This document shows positions 1 through 12,400 of a DNA stretch of 64,000 nt, one piece after another. The stretch is taken from assembly GCA_963281255.1 (NCBI GenBank), contig OY725491.1, positions 992,001 to 1,056,000 of the forward strand, written 5' to 3'. The DNA is from Aphrocallistes beatrix. Its lineage: Eukaryota > Porifera > Hexactinellida > Sceptrulophora > Aphrocallistidae. The first letter of the stretch is position 1. Each line of letters starts with the position of its first letter. The notes under the pieces are model-generated. The model ran no database searches and was not told the DNA's origin. It saw nothing but the letters and a program-made list of their open reading frames with translations. Both the position numbers and the translations under genes were made by a program.

Positions 1-188
1 TTTTGGGCGGGGAAACCATAGAAATGTGGGGTCCAAGATATAAATAGAATGGACCCCAGGCCCTTGATGGGTTTAAAGTACTTCAAGTCAATATCAAAGG
101 TTTTGCAGTTTCCATCGGGAGTCAGAGAACACGTATGCAGTATATGTATGCGTTTATTTATTTATTTATTTATTTGTTTGTTTCACAG

Positions 189-595
189 GCTGTCTCAAAT
201 GCAAGCTCTTTCCCAACCAACCCTGTATCTAACGAACTGAAAAGACGCATTTCTGACACTAACTACCTGCACAAGAGCCCACGACGCCAGCACAAAATCT
301 CCCTGCCACATCCTCTCCGAGAGTGCGAACGTAAGACCCATGCTGGATACCTGAACAAGAAACGGTCGCTAGGGGTGTTAGCGGACCATGACAACCAGCG
401 ATCCAAGTCCATTTCGAACCTTGACATCGTCACATCCGGGAACAGTCCCGATCCTGTTCTCACTGAGATGCGTATTGGGTCTGCCCCCACGAGTCCAAAG
501 TCAAACACCCCCACCCCCACCTCTCCCCCTCTCAGCTCCACTCCCTACGGGAGGAGGGAGCCGATATACTCGGCGTGTGAGCCGACCATGCTTAG
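189..595 (+). CDS. RAF: RAF exon: linker with CR2-like 14-3-3 motif
   Basis: A pyrimidine-rich tract ending TTTCACAG precedes the exon, which opens in phase 0 with AVSNASSF. The donor AG|GTTAGT leaves two bases of an Arg codon, completed by the first base of the next exon. Content is Ser/Pro/Thr-rich and basic, as in the RAF hinge. RSKSISNLD resembles the RSxSxP site, but lacks its proline. Confidence 0.8.
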
Positions 596-3500
596 GTTAG
601 TTTAGTACAGTGGTTCCCAGCCTTGGGTACATGGACCCCTTAGTGGTCCAAGGAAGATATCAGGGGGATCCACAGGATTCGAAATTTTGTATTACGGTTA
701 ATTGGAGGAGGTCTACAGAATATAGAAAATTGCTATAAGGGGATCCACAGCCAAAAAAGGTTGAAAACCGCTGGTTTAATACAGCAAATATTTGAGTCTA
801 ATAAAGTCGATATAAATAGGGTGGAACTTATGCTGCTATAACAGCCACTCTCCATAACGGCCACCTGTCATAACGATCATTTTGTGCTAGTTAGTGCCTT
901 GAGCTGCCATTATAGACAGGTTTTTAAAAAAGATTTCTTCAATTGTCCCATTTCCCTTCACAATTCCATAGTTACGTTTATATGTAATGATATAAGTATA
1001 AGATAGACAGGATTGCCAATACTCAACAAATGTACGTAATTGATACGTCTAAACTTCTACAATCGTGACTAAGAGAAATTTATTAACCAATTATATGCAT
1101 AGGAATACGAACAAGGCCTCCAACTGCACTCGATTCTCCACATGGGAGCTCCCCTCTGAGATGATAAAGAAGGAGGAGCTGATAGGACAGGGGTCGTACG
1201 GTACTGTGTACAAGGGGGAGTACCATGGAACCGTCGCTATAAAGATGCTCACGTGTAACGATCCCAGTGTGGAACAGTTGGAAGCGTTTAAAATCGAGAT
1301 TGAAATGCTGAGACAGACACGACATGATAACATCTTACTGTTCATGGGGTATATCACACAGCCACTGTCTATTGTGACGTCATGGTGTGATGGCAACACT
1401 CTATACTATCATATTCATGTCAGTGAGGAGGAATTGCCTCAGGTAAATATTCGTATTTATCCGGTATTGTTTTTGTTGTGTGAGATTAGTGCACCAATGG
1501 AATGTTCAGATCTGTAAGCAATTTATATAAAAGGGAAAAAGCTTGAATTTTTTACCTAGCAGATAGTTTACTACCTCAACCTGATTCTTAAACTTCTCAA
1601 GAACATACACAGTCGACTCCGCTTAATAGGGTCACATCGGTCAGAGGACATTTTGCCTCGATTAAGCGGAGAATCCTATTAACCGAAAATATTTTGTATT
1701 AGCTTCTATGTGTGAGAGCTATTCCGGTCCTGCCAAAAGTGGCCCGATTAAACAGTGACCCTATTAAGCGGAGTCGACTGTATATGCATAAGTGGATTTT
1801 GTGTGTATTTAATTTTAAGATTTCAGCAGATGTGCCTTGGTATTATACAGCCCTCCAGAGATACGCTCCTAGTCTCAAACTCATAAGTTTTCATACGCCT
1901 AAATCTATAAATAACATTCTAATATATGGTAAATTGGGTAATTTTCTAAACTTTCACGCTCCTAAACACTTTCGAGCTTAAAATCATACGCCTAAAGGAG
2001 CGTCTCGCGCTCCTAGATAATCCCTTGCGGTTTTAACCATAACGGCCGTATAGTTCCCTGCTTTATCAACTGTTCTTACTCGCCCTCCTGCTTTAGGAAA
2101 AACTGAATCTAATCGTGTTACAAACCGCACAAGGCATGTCCTACCTGCACACTTCAAGGAAAATAATCCACCGCGACCTGAAATCTCAGAACATTTTCCT
2201 CCTCTCAGACTATACAGTCAAGATCGGAGATTTCGGACTGGCGACAATGAAGTCTCGCTGGGCTGGATCTAAGCAGTATATCGCGCCACAAGGTTCAGTA
2301 CTGTGGATGGCACCTGAGGTAATGCGTGCCGGCACCAAGGATCATGAAGATCCCTACTCCTTCTACTCAGATGTGTACTCCTTCGGGATTGTACTCTACG
2401 AACTGATTACTGGAGAACTCCCGTTCAAAGATCAGCACATGTGAGTTCTGTATACATTCAACTCGAGACTGTATTTTGGTCAGAAATGTTGAATTTGTAT
2501 TAATTAGTTTTGAAATTCCACATTTCGGATCAAAGTTCTTGATCAAAATATAGTTTCAGTCAACTCCGCTTAATCGGGACAAGTCTCCAGGAACGGAATT
2601 GTTCCCATACATAGAAGCTAATACTAAATTTCATCGGTTAATTGGGAACTCCGCTTAATCGGGACAAAAGTGTCCCGATTAAGTTACCTGTGTGTAACAT
2701 AAAGATATTTATGGACAAATTGGGAGGGTACAATTGCTTTCGTTGGTTGGTATGGACTCTGGGGTCTAACATAAACTAATTGAGCAGATTATTACGTATG
2801 TAGGGTGACCAGAGGAATTTGAACGAAAACCTAGACATTTTACATTTTTCTGGAACGAATGGACATTCCTAGACACCATATACATAGTTTGACTTGCATT
2901 CCTAACTAATTCTAGCCTGGACACGCACAGAAATGGGCTTTACACAAATTTACAAAAAAAAACTGGATTGTCTTGAAAAAGCCTTCTGGTCTAGCGTATT
3001 TGTAAGAGTGTGTTTTAGAAGTTAGATTTGAGTGTAATTGTGATTTTAGAATTAATTGAATGAGTACAAACGTATTTCGGCGATATTTTAAAACGCAATG
3101 AATTTGCATTATTGTCTAAAAGACTTCTATCATCACTCCGCGAAATAAATATTATCGGCTTCCGATATTTAAGTAAATCTGATAAAATACTTATACAGCG
3201 ATCATCGGTGAGGATTTTTGGTGCTTTTTAGGAACGCATATTTTAATTTCGTGCGATCCCCGGGCATTTGCTATTATATCATCGGTAAAATCCGCCGATA
3301 ATCAGTGATTCCGATGATTTCTGTATAAGTATTCTCAATCTTTAACTTATTCAAAACAATTAGTGCTTTTTCATCTGATTAAGATTGAAAATACGTGATA
3401 TGTTTATTCGATCCACTCTTCTAGAGATTTTCTCTTATTTCAGATCGGATTGGGATTTCTGAAACCGGAAATAACATTTGTACACAAAAGCACTCCTCAA

Positions 3501-3758
3501 TTTCAAATTGAGCTTTGCAATCGGTGCATAGAATTCAACAAGGAAGATAGGCCACTCTTCTCTGATTTCACCGAACAGCTCGAAACAGAAATGTGCTCAG
3601 ATGAATCTGACTCGGATAACGATATATTTTTATCTCGAAAAATTAATAGGCGCGTTTCTGAAACGAATTTAAGCGAACTCCTTCCAAGCTGGCCTATCAT
3701 CCTGGACCATGGATTAGGACGGGAAATCCAAACCCTACCTTACAACGCACAGAACTGA
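189..3758 (+). CDS. RAF: RAF-family serine/threonine kinase, 3' part of gene
   Basis: Exons seen: 189-595, 1103-1442, 2097-2440 and 3444-3758. RAF kinases phosphorylate MEK downstream of RAS. The kinase domain has the glycine loop [11 protein letters not shown], the VAIK lysine, [19 protein letters not shown] and [19 protein letters not shown] keeps the arginine of the RAF dimer interface, and the T..KS pair of the activation segment is present. The first exon is the Ser/Pro-rich linker with RSKSISNLD, in the place of the CR2 14-3-3 site. The RAS-binding and C1 domains would lie upstream, outside the window. Exon 3 ends in phase 2 but the last exon opens in phase 0, and the residues matching NNRDQIIFM of other RAFs are missing. 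A microexon of 3n+1 bases in the 1-kb intron is likely, but I could not place it. Family assignment is firm; the splice model is incomplete. Confidence 0.9.
596..1102 (+). other. RAF intron with hAT MITE and an element fragment
   Basis: The intron holds a complete hAT-type MITE (608-773) and, near 820-930, a fragment matching another repeat at about 8160-8340 (both read as AACGGCC and TTATAGACAGG blocks). Nothing else is recognisable. Confidence 0.6.
608..773 (+). mobile_element. hAT-type MITE
   Basis: The ends are CAGTGGTTCCCAGCC and GGTTGAAAACCGCTG, typical hAT termini. The flanks GTTTAGTA (600-607) and GTTTAATA (774-781) match in 7 of 8 positions, as expected of an aged 8-bp target duplication. 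Relatives lie at 9142-9426 and about 53306-53459. There is no coding capacity. Confidence 0.8.
1103..1442 (+). CDS. RAF: RAF exon: kinase N-lobe
   Basis: The acceptor at GCATAG gives the Arg codon shared with the previous exon, then [20 protein letters not shown]. It carries the glycine loop, catalytic lysine, helix C and hinge (VTSWCDGN). The donor is CAG|GTAAAT in phase 0. The segment before WELP lacks the acidic or tyrosine residues found at the N-terminal activation site of vertebrate RAFs. Confidence 0.85.
1610..1780. mobile_element. CAGT-terminus MITE in RAF intron
   Basis: Inverted ends CAGTCGACTCCGCTTAATAG and CTATTAAGCGGAGTCGACTG enclose about 130 non-coding bases, with TA after the right end. 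Ends and size suit a pogo/Tigger-like non-autonomous element. Close relatives are at 2557, 32805, 40853, 51482 and 52050. Confidence 0.75.
1848..2033. repeat. Dispersed repeat, pair with 4490-4675
   Basis: Both copies run from CAGCCCTCCA through ACGCCTAAATCTATAAATA and CACGCTCCTAAACACTTTCG to a block ending ATAATCCCTTGC. The two are alike along the whole length. There is no ORF; class unknown. Confidence 0.6.
2097..2440 (+). CDS. RAF: RAF exon: catalytic and activation loops
   Basis: The acceptor TTTAG|GAA opens in phase 0 with [18 protein letters not shown]. The exon carries [17 protein letters not shown] and [17 protein letters not shown]. The donor CAT|GTGAGT leaves two bases, which does not match the phase-0 start of the next recognised exon. 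Confidence 0.9.
2557..2692. mobile_element. CAGT-terminus MITE
   Basis: CAGTCAACTCCGCTTAATCG at the left and TGTCCCGATTAAGTTACCTG at the right form degenerate inverted ends, same family as 51482-51644. It lies in the RAF intron that must hide the missing coding segment. Confidence 0.65.
3187..3334. repeat. Inverted-repeat element in RAF intron
   Basis: AATACTTATACAGCGATCAT (3187 on) pairs with ATGATTTCTGTATAAGTATT (ending 3334), with a shorter internal repeat of ATCGG/CCGAT. Probably a MITE of unknown class; non-coding. Confidence 0.55.
3444..3758 (+). CDS. RAF: RAF final exon
   Basis: TTATTTCAG precedes [12 protein letters not shown], aligned with the VGRGYLSPDL segment of RAFs, followed by [17 protein letters not shown] and 104 residues to the stop. 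Near the end [12 protein letters not shown] sits where vertebrate RAFs have the C-terminal 14-3-3 site RSASEPSL; here Thr replaces the Pro at +2. An acidic run (DESDSDND) precedes it. Confidence 0.85.
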   Translation: MGLGFLKPEITFVHKSTPQFQIELCNRCIEFNKEDRPLFSDFTEQLETEMCSDESDSDNDIFLSRKINRRVSETNLSELLPSWPIILDHGLGREIQTLPYNAQN

Positions 3759-6362
3759 CACAAAACATAAATCCGAATTGCTCGATTTTATTCCAAAGCA
3801 AGTTTCGATCTTAAAAATGGTAGTTTGAGGCATTTTTTTTATTTTAGCGAATACAATTTACAAATCTCGAGTTTGTTACTTTTTGTTTGGTACTCTTTTG
3901 TTTGTTTGTTTGTACATATGTTTGCTGTTGTGTAGCAGTGTTGCTGGCACATTCCTGAACTACTCGACGACTATTGATACTGCTCATTAAACTCATTAAC
4001 TGACATTTCTTGCTATTTATACTACTTTAGTCAAGTGGATAGTTGGGCTTATAAGGAAGGTCATAAGGTATGCATACATGCCAACCTGAGTCATGATAAA
4101 AGCGGGACGCAGCGTTGAATTTCGCGGGACATGGCGGGACACAATAGAAAAGTATAATACATAGAGTCAAAAAAATCGGGACATAATGGGGAAATTTCAT
4201 GTGAAAGCGGGACACTCGAGACAGTTGGCAAGTATGGGTATGGTTGAAATAGTTCGCAAAAAAACGGAAATAGTTCGACTTTCCAAAAAAGGAAATGGTT
4301 CACATAAAAACCACCATTAATCCTAATGATAAAAAGTCACTATTTCCTAAATCTGAAATTCGAACTATTTCCTTTTTTGAAAAGTCGAACCATTTCCGCA
4401 TTACAGGTCATACATATATTAGAAGTGGAGGCGGTCAGACCATGGACTGACAGCTTTTGTTGCTGTATAGTGTTAAAGGGGAAGACAGGGTATTAGACAG
4501 CCCTCCACAGATGCCCCCTAGTCTCAAACCCATAAATTATACGCCTAAATCTATAAATAGCATTCTAATATAGGGTAAATTGGCTAATATTCTTAATTTT
4601 CACGCTCCTAAACACTTTCGAGCTCAAATCTACGCCTAAAGGAGTGTCTCACGCCCCTTTATAATCCCTTGCTTGAGTCTGATCACTGCCTGCCTAGATC
4701 TCCCTTGTATAAACCTGCTCACTTCCATAGAAATACATAGATTAAGAGAGCTTTTCGATTATTAATGGAGGTTAGTGTTCCCATAAAATCTTTCGGGCTA
4801 TCCGTCCCGTTTTTGGCAGGACTTCCCGCTTTTTCACTCTTCTATTGAGCTAATTTTCAGTATCCTGTTTATACATGAAATTTCCCCATTATGTACCGCT
4901 TTTTTGTATTCTATGTATAATCCTTTTCTATTGCGTCCCGCTTTTATCATGTCTCAAGTTGGCATTTGTTCCATAATTCTCCAAAATTATTTTGAAGACA
5001 AATCTGTGGAGATATCCCAGGTCCACCCCCTCCTATATGAAGCCCTGAATGTGTGAAGAAGTTGAAGGCCAACTGTAAATTATCGATTATAATTTCCAAC
5101 ACTTGATTTTTCGAGTGATATCGATTATACAGTAAGACATACGTATTTAGAGCTGTTATCTACCTTATAATTAATCAATGTGAGCCTAGGCGCCCAAAGG
5201 ACGCCTCCGGCGGACACTTTGTGTCCGCCAGCCGCGCAGTGCGCTTGTAAGGAATAATATATTCAAGTTTTTATCGTTATTCAGTGTACATTTACGGTAG
5301 TACATTCATTCTAAAGTCTGGTATGGAACTGAATCTTGAGGAATTATTCCAAATAAGTCCAGAACTCAGACATGATTATATCCATGTGCTACTATGTAAG
5401 GATTCTTGTTATTCAAGTTCTAATAATAGATTCTATGAACTTCCACTTCTAACACCTGTGTAGTGTACTCCCGTATATTGACGAACAAATAGAAATTCTT
5501 AAGAATATCATATCACTATGAATGGGTGATGACGTATCTTCAGATTGTCCTATCAACATATGAAATGAATATTTGTCTGTGGCAAGAATCCAAATATATA
5601 TCCTTCTAAGCTCGTAAATATTTGCAAAAAGAATCCCTTAATGCTACAACGCATACCTACTACATGAATCCTCTAACTCAATTGACCCTTCCATCTTTTC
5701 TTTAGAAAGTATATAATATTCGAGATACCTTATTAGTCAACTGCTGACAAAGTTGAAAACTTGGACTACATTCCAATGAGCTGGGTATAACATAACAGAA
5801 TCCATAGAAACTGGGGATAGAGATAGCTATTTGATATAATTAAGGTGTTGACAGGCTAAAAAGACCTATAATAGGAGAGAAACTAGACAGCTACAAGTAC
5901 AACACCAAGTATGCTTTGATTCTCTTCCCATAGTTTTGAGTTAAGTGTGACTGAAATGATTATAGTGGATATCAATAAACGAGAGTGTAATCTGCTAGTT
6001 GAGCTCCTAGATTATGTTCCTTTAAACTTGCTGTGATACTAAATGAGCTAGTTAGGTTTAGAACAGTGAAATGGAGTCAAATGAGCGTAATTACAACATT
6101 TTGAGTTAATTTCACTCTTCACACCTAACGAGTAGAGCTTAACCTTCTGCTTTCTATTCTATTGCAAGTACGTAGGATATATTTAATTAACACGTCACTA
6201 GTGGATAACTGATAGAACTATACTTGCTAAATGGACAATTAACTACTCCATTGTATGCTACATCCCAGGTTCTTATACAGAATCTGTATATTATAAATAC
6301 AAATTTTTCGTTAATAAGAACGATTATTAATCAAATTTGTTATTATATTTCAGCAATCAGAA
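3759..6362. other. Intergenic, repeat-rich
   Basis: No gene seen. Holds two CATACATGCCAAC elements (4073-4237, about 4793-4970), an inverted repeat near 4250-4405 (AAATAGTTCG / CGAACTATTT blocks), the 4490-4675 dispersed repeat, and at about 5060-5250 a piece of the element that is complete at 27747-28332. From 5250 to 6220 nothing is recognisable. Confidence 0.6.
4073..4237. mobile_element. CATACATGCCAAC-type MITE
   Basis: It starts CATACATGCCAACCTGAG and ends ACAGTTGGCAAGTATG, and contains repeated GCGGGAC motifs. Other members: about 4793-4970, 13151-13368, 35562-35868, 44089-44226, 46529-46725, 47061-47224 and 53819-53972. Non-coding. Confidence 0.75.
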
Positions 6363-6456
6363 ATGTTGTTTTTATTTGTATTTATTTCCTCACTTCTCAC
6401 TTGTTTACACGCATTAGATGTGTTCATAGAACCTGGCGAGAGTAGCAAACTATTGG
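6363..6456 (+). CDS. WIF-EGF-Ig exon 1: signal peptide
   Basis: ATG at 6363 begins a hydrophobic leader ending near CLHA, then [14 protein letters not shown], the first WIF strand. The donor G|GTAGGT is in phase 1. Confidence 0.75.
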
Positions 6457-9400
6457 GTAGGTTAATTTCTGAAATATTTACCATTCGGATTCCAAATTTA
6501 AATTTTTACACACATCTTTTTTTCACAGGTCCGATGGACTCCAACTTTAATATTGTAACTAACGACGTATTAAATCCCGTCTTAACTCAGCGAATTATTG
6601 GTTCTTTACGGGCGATTCCTGAGTGCGTGAATCAGCTCACGCTGCAGTGGTATCACGATGGCAACCAAATGGTGAGTAGTTATGTCCATTTATGTTATAA
6701 TGTGTGACATTATTTGTTAGTTAAAGAAACCCAAACTCATATTTGAAGTTCAGGTTTCTTGTTTGTGTTTATCCGAGCTCCAAATTCATCTTTTTTTATT
6801 ATATTTTGTGTTGAAACTTTTTAGTGTTTATTTATAGTATATTTTTTTTTTTACCATATATCCCTTTATTATATTTGCTAAATCTCATCATGGAGTTATT
6901 CATGATGAGCCAAGTATTGTGGATTCAGATTAGTTACGTTTCAAATGTATTTATTTTTAAGTGAAATGTCAAACTTGCAATGCTTAAATTAGAAACACAC
7001 AAACACATCATACAATGCAATTGCCTTAATCGATTAATGAACTACATACATCCACAATATAAAAGTATTATATATGGAATTTTTAAAAATGGAAAATAAT
7101 TTTTATGTATTTTCATTTAAAATCGGGAGTTCAATGAAAACGGGACAGTTGGCATGAATGGAATTGAATTAGTTGAGTGAAGTTTAAAATTGAGATTTGT
7201 AATACAGTCAGCTTGCTTAATGTGTACTCGCTTAAAATATGAACATCCGTTTATTTTGAAATAACGCTATGGTCCTAACCAATTGAAACATAACTCACTA
7301 ATTATAATCCGACATTCTTTCATATTCTCCATTATCTCCATTTCAATGCAACTTTAATCACGAGGCTATGCTATACACGCACTGACAAAGCATACCACCT
7401 GCACACATACTCTGAATGCAATGCAATGAGTTCGAGGGTTAGAGTTTAAAATGGCAGATATGTGTGTAATACTCTGAAGTTACTTTGCAATGTGGTCGTT
7501 TTAATTAGAATTTGATTGTTTGTTTGTTTGTTTAATCCATTGAAAACAAACTGCTTTCATGTTTGTGAGAGTTCTATCTTTAACGAATCCTTAATTTTGA
7601 GATAAGGTCGTTCCTCTGAATATTTGATTCAATTGCACTATCACAAATATATATTCCAATATACTTTATGAACTAAATCATTAAGTTAACATTATGTAAT
7701 GATAAAACTCATTTGAATTGAGTTAGCAAATAGTTTCAGGTTAGAACGAATGAGTGTAGCTATTCCAACTAACCACTGAGTACTCGAGTTGCAGTTTTAC
7801 CTTGATAACTCAAAACTGCTTTGATAATGTTGAATATAGTCTGTACCATGTAAAATGGTTACAGTGTGTTCCATTACGTTTCTTTTCATTATATTTCAGT
7901 GAAATATTTACCACAGAACCCTGAAGATGTTCATACCAGGTAGAGTAGGGTGTCCGAAGAAAATAGGTTTAGTTACCAAGAAATATCTTGTACATTACCA
8001 AATATGGTTATGTTAGTGAATATTGTAACCATTAGATTATAAGTCATAGTGGTAATATTGATTGGCCTGTGGAATTGCGCTAGGTTATTGAGGTTTCAAA
8101 TAGAATTATATAATACTTACTCAAATAGCTAAGAAGCCACTATAGTCCTAATTAAAATACAGTGGGACCTGCTAGAACTTCCACTCTATATAGCGGTTGC
8201 CTGTAAAATAGTCCTGTCAAACATAAATAGTCCTGTAGCCTACTTTCCCATTACAATTAACCTCTATTTAAGATCACCTGTACATAACGGTCATTTTTGA
8301 ACAGTCATTTTGGTGGCCGTTATAGACAGGTTTCACTATATTAGGAATTTGTCTTACTCTTAATAATTAATTTTAAAAACATTTACATATCCAACTATTC
8401 TTTGGACATCTTCAATCAGCTAGTAGTCATTCAGGAAATATTTGTACACAGTTCCAGCGTGATAATGCGTGAAAATTGAATTACATTTTATTTCCGAATC
8501 TACTCAACTGCAAACCTAGAAGTTTAGTTGTTAATTATGAAACATAACTAAGATTCATCCTCGAGCATTCCTAATTCAGTTGTATGGCTCAGATACCAGA
8601 ATTAGTTCCGAGGATATTTTCAATTGATTCAATGCTTGACTGACTGTCTCGCTTTTATAGCGAAATATCACTGAGAATTATGTCTCTGTACGGTTACGTA
8701 TTCTGAGATATATTAGTCATCATCACAATAAATACCTTAGTTACTTTAAAGGTTTAGAAGAATGTCATTCTGCTCTAATTATGGGAAAACGACACAGTAA
8801 TTATCTAGTAGATTTAGGTATTTTTTCGCAGAAAAATGGTATAAAAGGTTTCAATCATTTTAATAATCTATCAAATGACTATAAATAGATACATATACAT
8901 TAGTTGTAATAATACCATGAGCAGAGCAAAAATTTAAAATTATTCTAAATATAGATACGCTATGATATCAGACGGATAATCTCACTGAATTCTGACTTAC
9001 TGACTGTGTATCCTGATGAAACAGTGGGATACAGAGGCTTTGTACCTAGAGACAAGAAAGGTGAGTTTACACTGCATACCGTGTACTCCAATAATCGCTC
9101 CCTCCCCAAAGTGGGTGGTCCTTTTTTACTACCCCTTAAACCAGCGTGTTTCAACTAGTGTTTCCTGCCGAGCGCGGTATTTAGCACGCTTAGCTTGTCG
9201 AATAACATCGTTTGTTGTTAAATAATGCAATTTATCCGAATAAACCGCACAAAAATTGCAAAATTATCGCGCTTCCCAATAATCTTGAGGGAAACACTGG
9301 TTTCAACCCTTTTTGGCTGTGGATTCCTATAGCAATTATTCCTATATTCTGTTATTAATTAATTAACCCCCTGATGTCTTCTGTGAACCACTAAGGGGTC

Positions 9401-12400
9401 CATGGACCCCAGGATGGGAACCACTGCCTTATATACTCATCACTTATACGCATGGCTTCTGCATGGGCGTGTGGTTTTGGACAAATAAGCCATAAAAGCG
9501 GGGTCATTACTATAAATAGATTTGTTCCAAAGAGTCAGTTTGAGAGGAAATTATCTTCTCCTACCGTTTATCCAATCACTCTTGTGGTTATATTCATTGA
9601 AAAGTCTCTTTATCTGAAATATTAGTTTTGAATCAGCTGGTAAATGAAATTAATATCCCCCTGGCTTAATTAAATACTCACACATACTATACGGTATTTA
9701 TAAAATTTAAACTTTCTGAATGTTACACAGACTTCACACTTCACTTCAATTGTCGCACATCCCCTCAAACAGCCAAATTCTCAGTGTATTTCTTCATCGA
9801 GATATCCCTTCTGACTGACACGGGCGAGGTAATGTACGGTGCGCCTATCTCCATGTGGTTAGAGAAGAAATGCGGTGCCTGTGATCTTTCCTACCTCAAC
9901 AACATCCCTGATGTCAGTGCACTAGGTGAGTGTAGTCTTAAAATTGGGATATAGTGAATTCTCCCCTGTATTCCACTTTCTTAATGCCATGTTTTCTATT
10001 AATCCACCTAAACCATGTGTTTATGCCACATTCCAATACCTTTTTTGGGTGAACATCAAACTGCCTGAAACCCAGGCACTTAACATGTCCAATATGTTAC
10101 TAAAATAGCTCAAAACTATCAGCATTTTTGCCATTCATAAAAGTGTTTATTAATTAATAGAGTAATTTTGTAGATTTCTAAGAAGGAAACTAAACTGAGA
10201 ATTCAATATTTTCTTGTTGGAATTTCTTATCATTTGTAATCACACTTCTGTATTTAGCTTGCAATAGCATATTTTAGTTTGATACTATACTGAATCCATT
10301 CATCTTAATACTAACTACATTCCTTCAAGATAGTCCGTGCAATCTGGTAGACAACTTGATTGAGTCAGAGAATTCTTAAGTGTTTCCGTTGAAAGATTTT
10401 AAGCATTTGATTACTTTTTAAGTAGAGTTGCTCTTACTTAACTCCCACAGAACCATTAGTTATGGATATTGTCACCTACATTAAGGGTTCTAAATAATTT
10501 CAATAAATTTGATCAAAATTCGAAATGTCATTGGTAATACTATAACTATCAGCTTAGCCGTTATGTTAGTACTATTCTAGTTCATTATAGACAGAAATTT
10601 GGAGACATTCATCTTCTTCGCTATGGTTTAGTACGAAAGGGCAGAAGTGTTTTCTCACACAACAGCAATTGCACTCTGTTACTTAATAAATACTAGTTAG
10701 TTGAGATAAGATGAATGGTTGAACAAAGTTTGAGATTTGTCTCAGGACATGTGACTCTATGATCATATACTGGTAGAGGAGCCGTATTGACAAAATAGAC
10801 GACAAGTTAATGAGGATATCTGACAAATACTTTTCGCATATTGGCTGTTGGTATGTATGTTCATCAAACGGGTCAGGGTTCGTCAAACAAAGAAGTTTTT
10901 ATTCCATTAATCTACCGAATTTCGTATGAAATCAATTGAAGTGATTAATCGTCTGTGTATATTACTAATACTATGTTGAAAAATAATAGACAAAAGAAAT
11001 TGAAATATCATTACTATTACGTCGTGTTTGATAACATTCCTGAGCTTAATTATATGGAGTCTCAGAGTGAATCCATAGCTCCTGTCTAGTTCTAATCTAA
11101 TTAACAATTATTTCGAAATTCCATTGAATTAGAGGAGATGATTTCGACTATTCTGAAAGGCTTGATTTTCTAGAATCTTAATGTATTGTAGTTATCCAAA
11201 ATCTGTTAAGAATATATAGAATTGCAATCCGCTTCTGAATTAGGAGTTTTGTTATGCGAGGGAAAGCAAAAAGTTTCCTGTGGAATATGACACAGATCCT
11301 CGCTAGTAGTACACCATGGAACTCTCAGAATTCGTATTTGCGGGTCTCTCATGCATATACATAGAGAATTCAAACTTTATTCTTCCAGAATTACATCTTT
11401 GGTATCCGTATTGCGTTAAGGAATCAGCTGTGATATTCCTATGTAGCTTCCCATAAGTCTATAATTCCTGAAAATTCTGACTGAATAAAGCTTGGAAATT
11501 CGGAATAAATCAGAAAAAAATTTTAATTTAAATCGCAAACGTCAAAAACAGAATTATTTCTAATCGAGTTGATAGCTAAACGAGTAAATTCATTCTACCT
11601 CACAACTTCAAGGCAGTATTTAAAGTTGTATTACTGATATTAGGCATAACGAGACGACCAAACAAATGTGGAGGCTGTGAGAACGGAGGTCTCTGTGCTA
11701 AACTCCCCATGGGTTACAGCAAATGTAGATGTAAGCGAGGATACACAGGAGTCAGATGCGAAGAACGTGAGTTAAACGGTTTATCAACGAGACTAGAACT
11801 TAAATATTATCCAATCAATTCCATTGATAAATATTTCTCTCCATCAACTCACTGGATATTATAGAGTCCATTGTATGTGATATGTTTATTATTTGTTTAG
11901 ATGTGTGTAAGCCAGGCTGTATGAATGGAGGTCAGTGCGTAGGTCCACACGTGTGCTCTTGTCCCCCTAACTTCAGAGGACCAATGTGCGAATTTGGTAA
12001 GTTTTATTTCAATTTAAATTCTACCCTGGAATGATATAATACAGAATAAGATGTGGAAACCTGAATTCCATCATATAATGTGAATTTACATTTGTATTTT
12101 TTGTTTAGCTGTGTGCTCTCCTCCGTGTAGCAACGGAGGCTACTGCAACACTTCTCATCAGTGTACTTGCCCACCTGGATTCAGTGGAGATGGATGTCGG
12201 AGAGGTGAGTTTGACTATTTCACAACAAAATTTGTCTGAAGTTTGCAAATGTCCCACTTTGACTGTTGAATATGTTGCATTTAATTTTGCTGGTAAAAGT
12301 TCTAACACATCCATACGCTAATTATATCACAAATTCGTGTTACTAATGCATTTATTAACCCGATTCAGACTAGGAATTTTGCTAACTCATTTCCGGTTAA

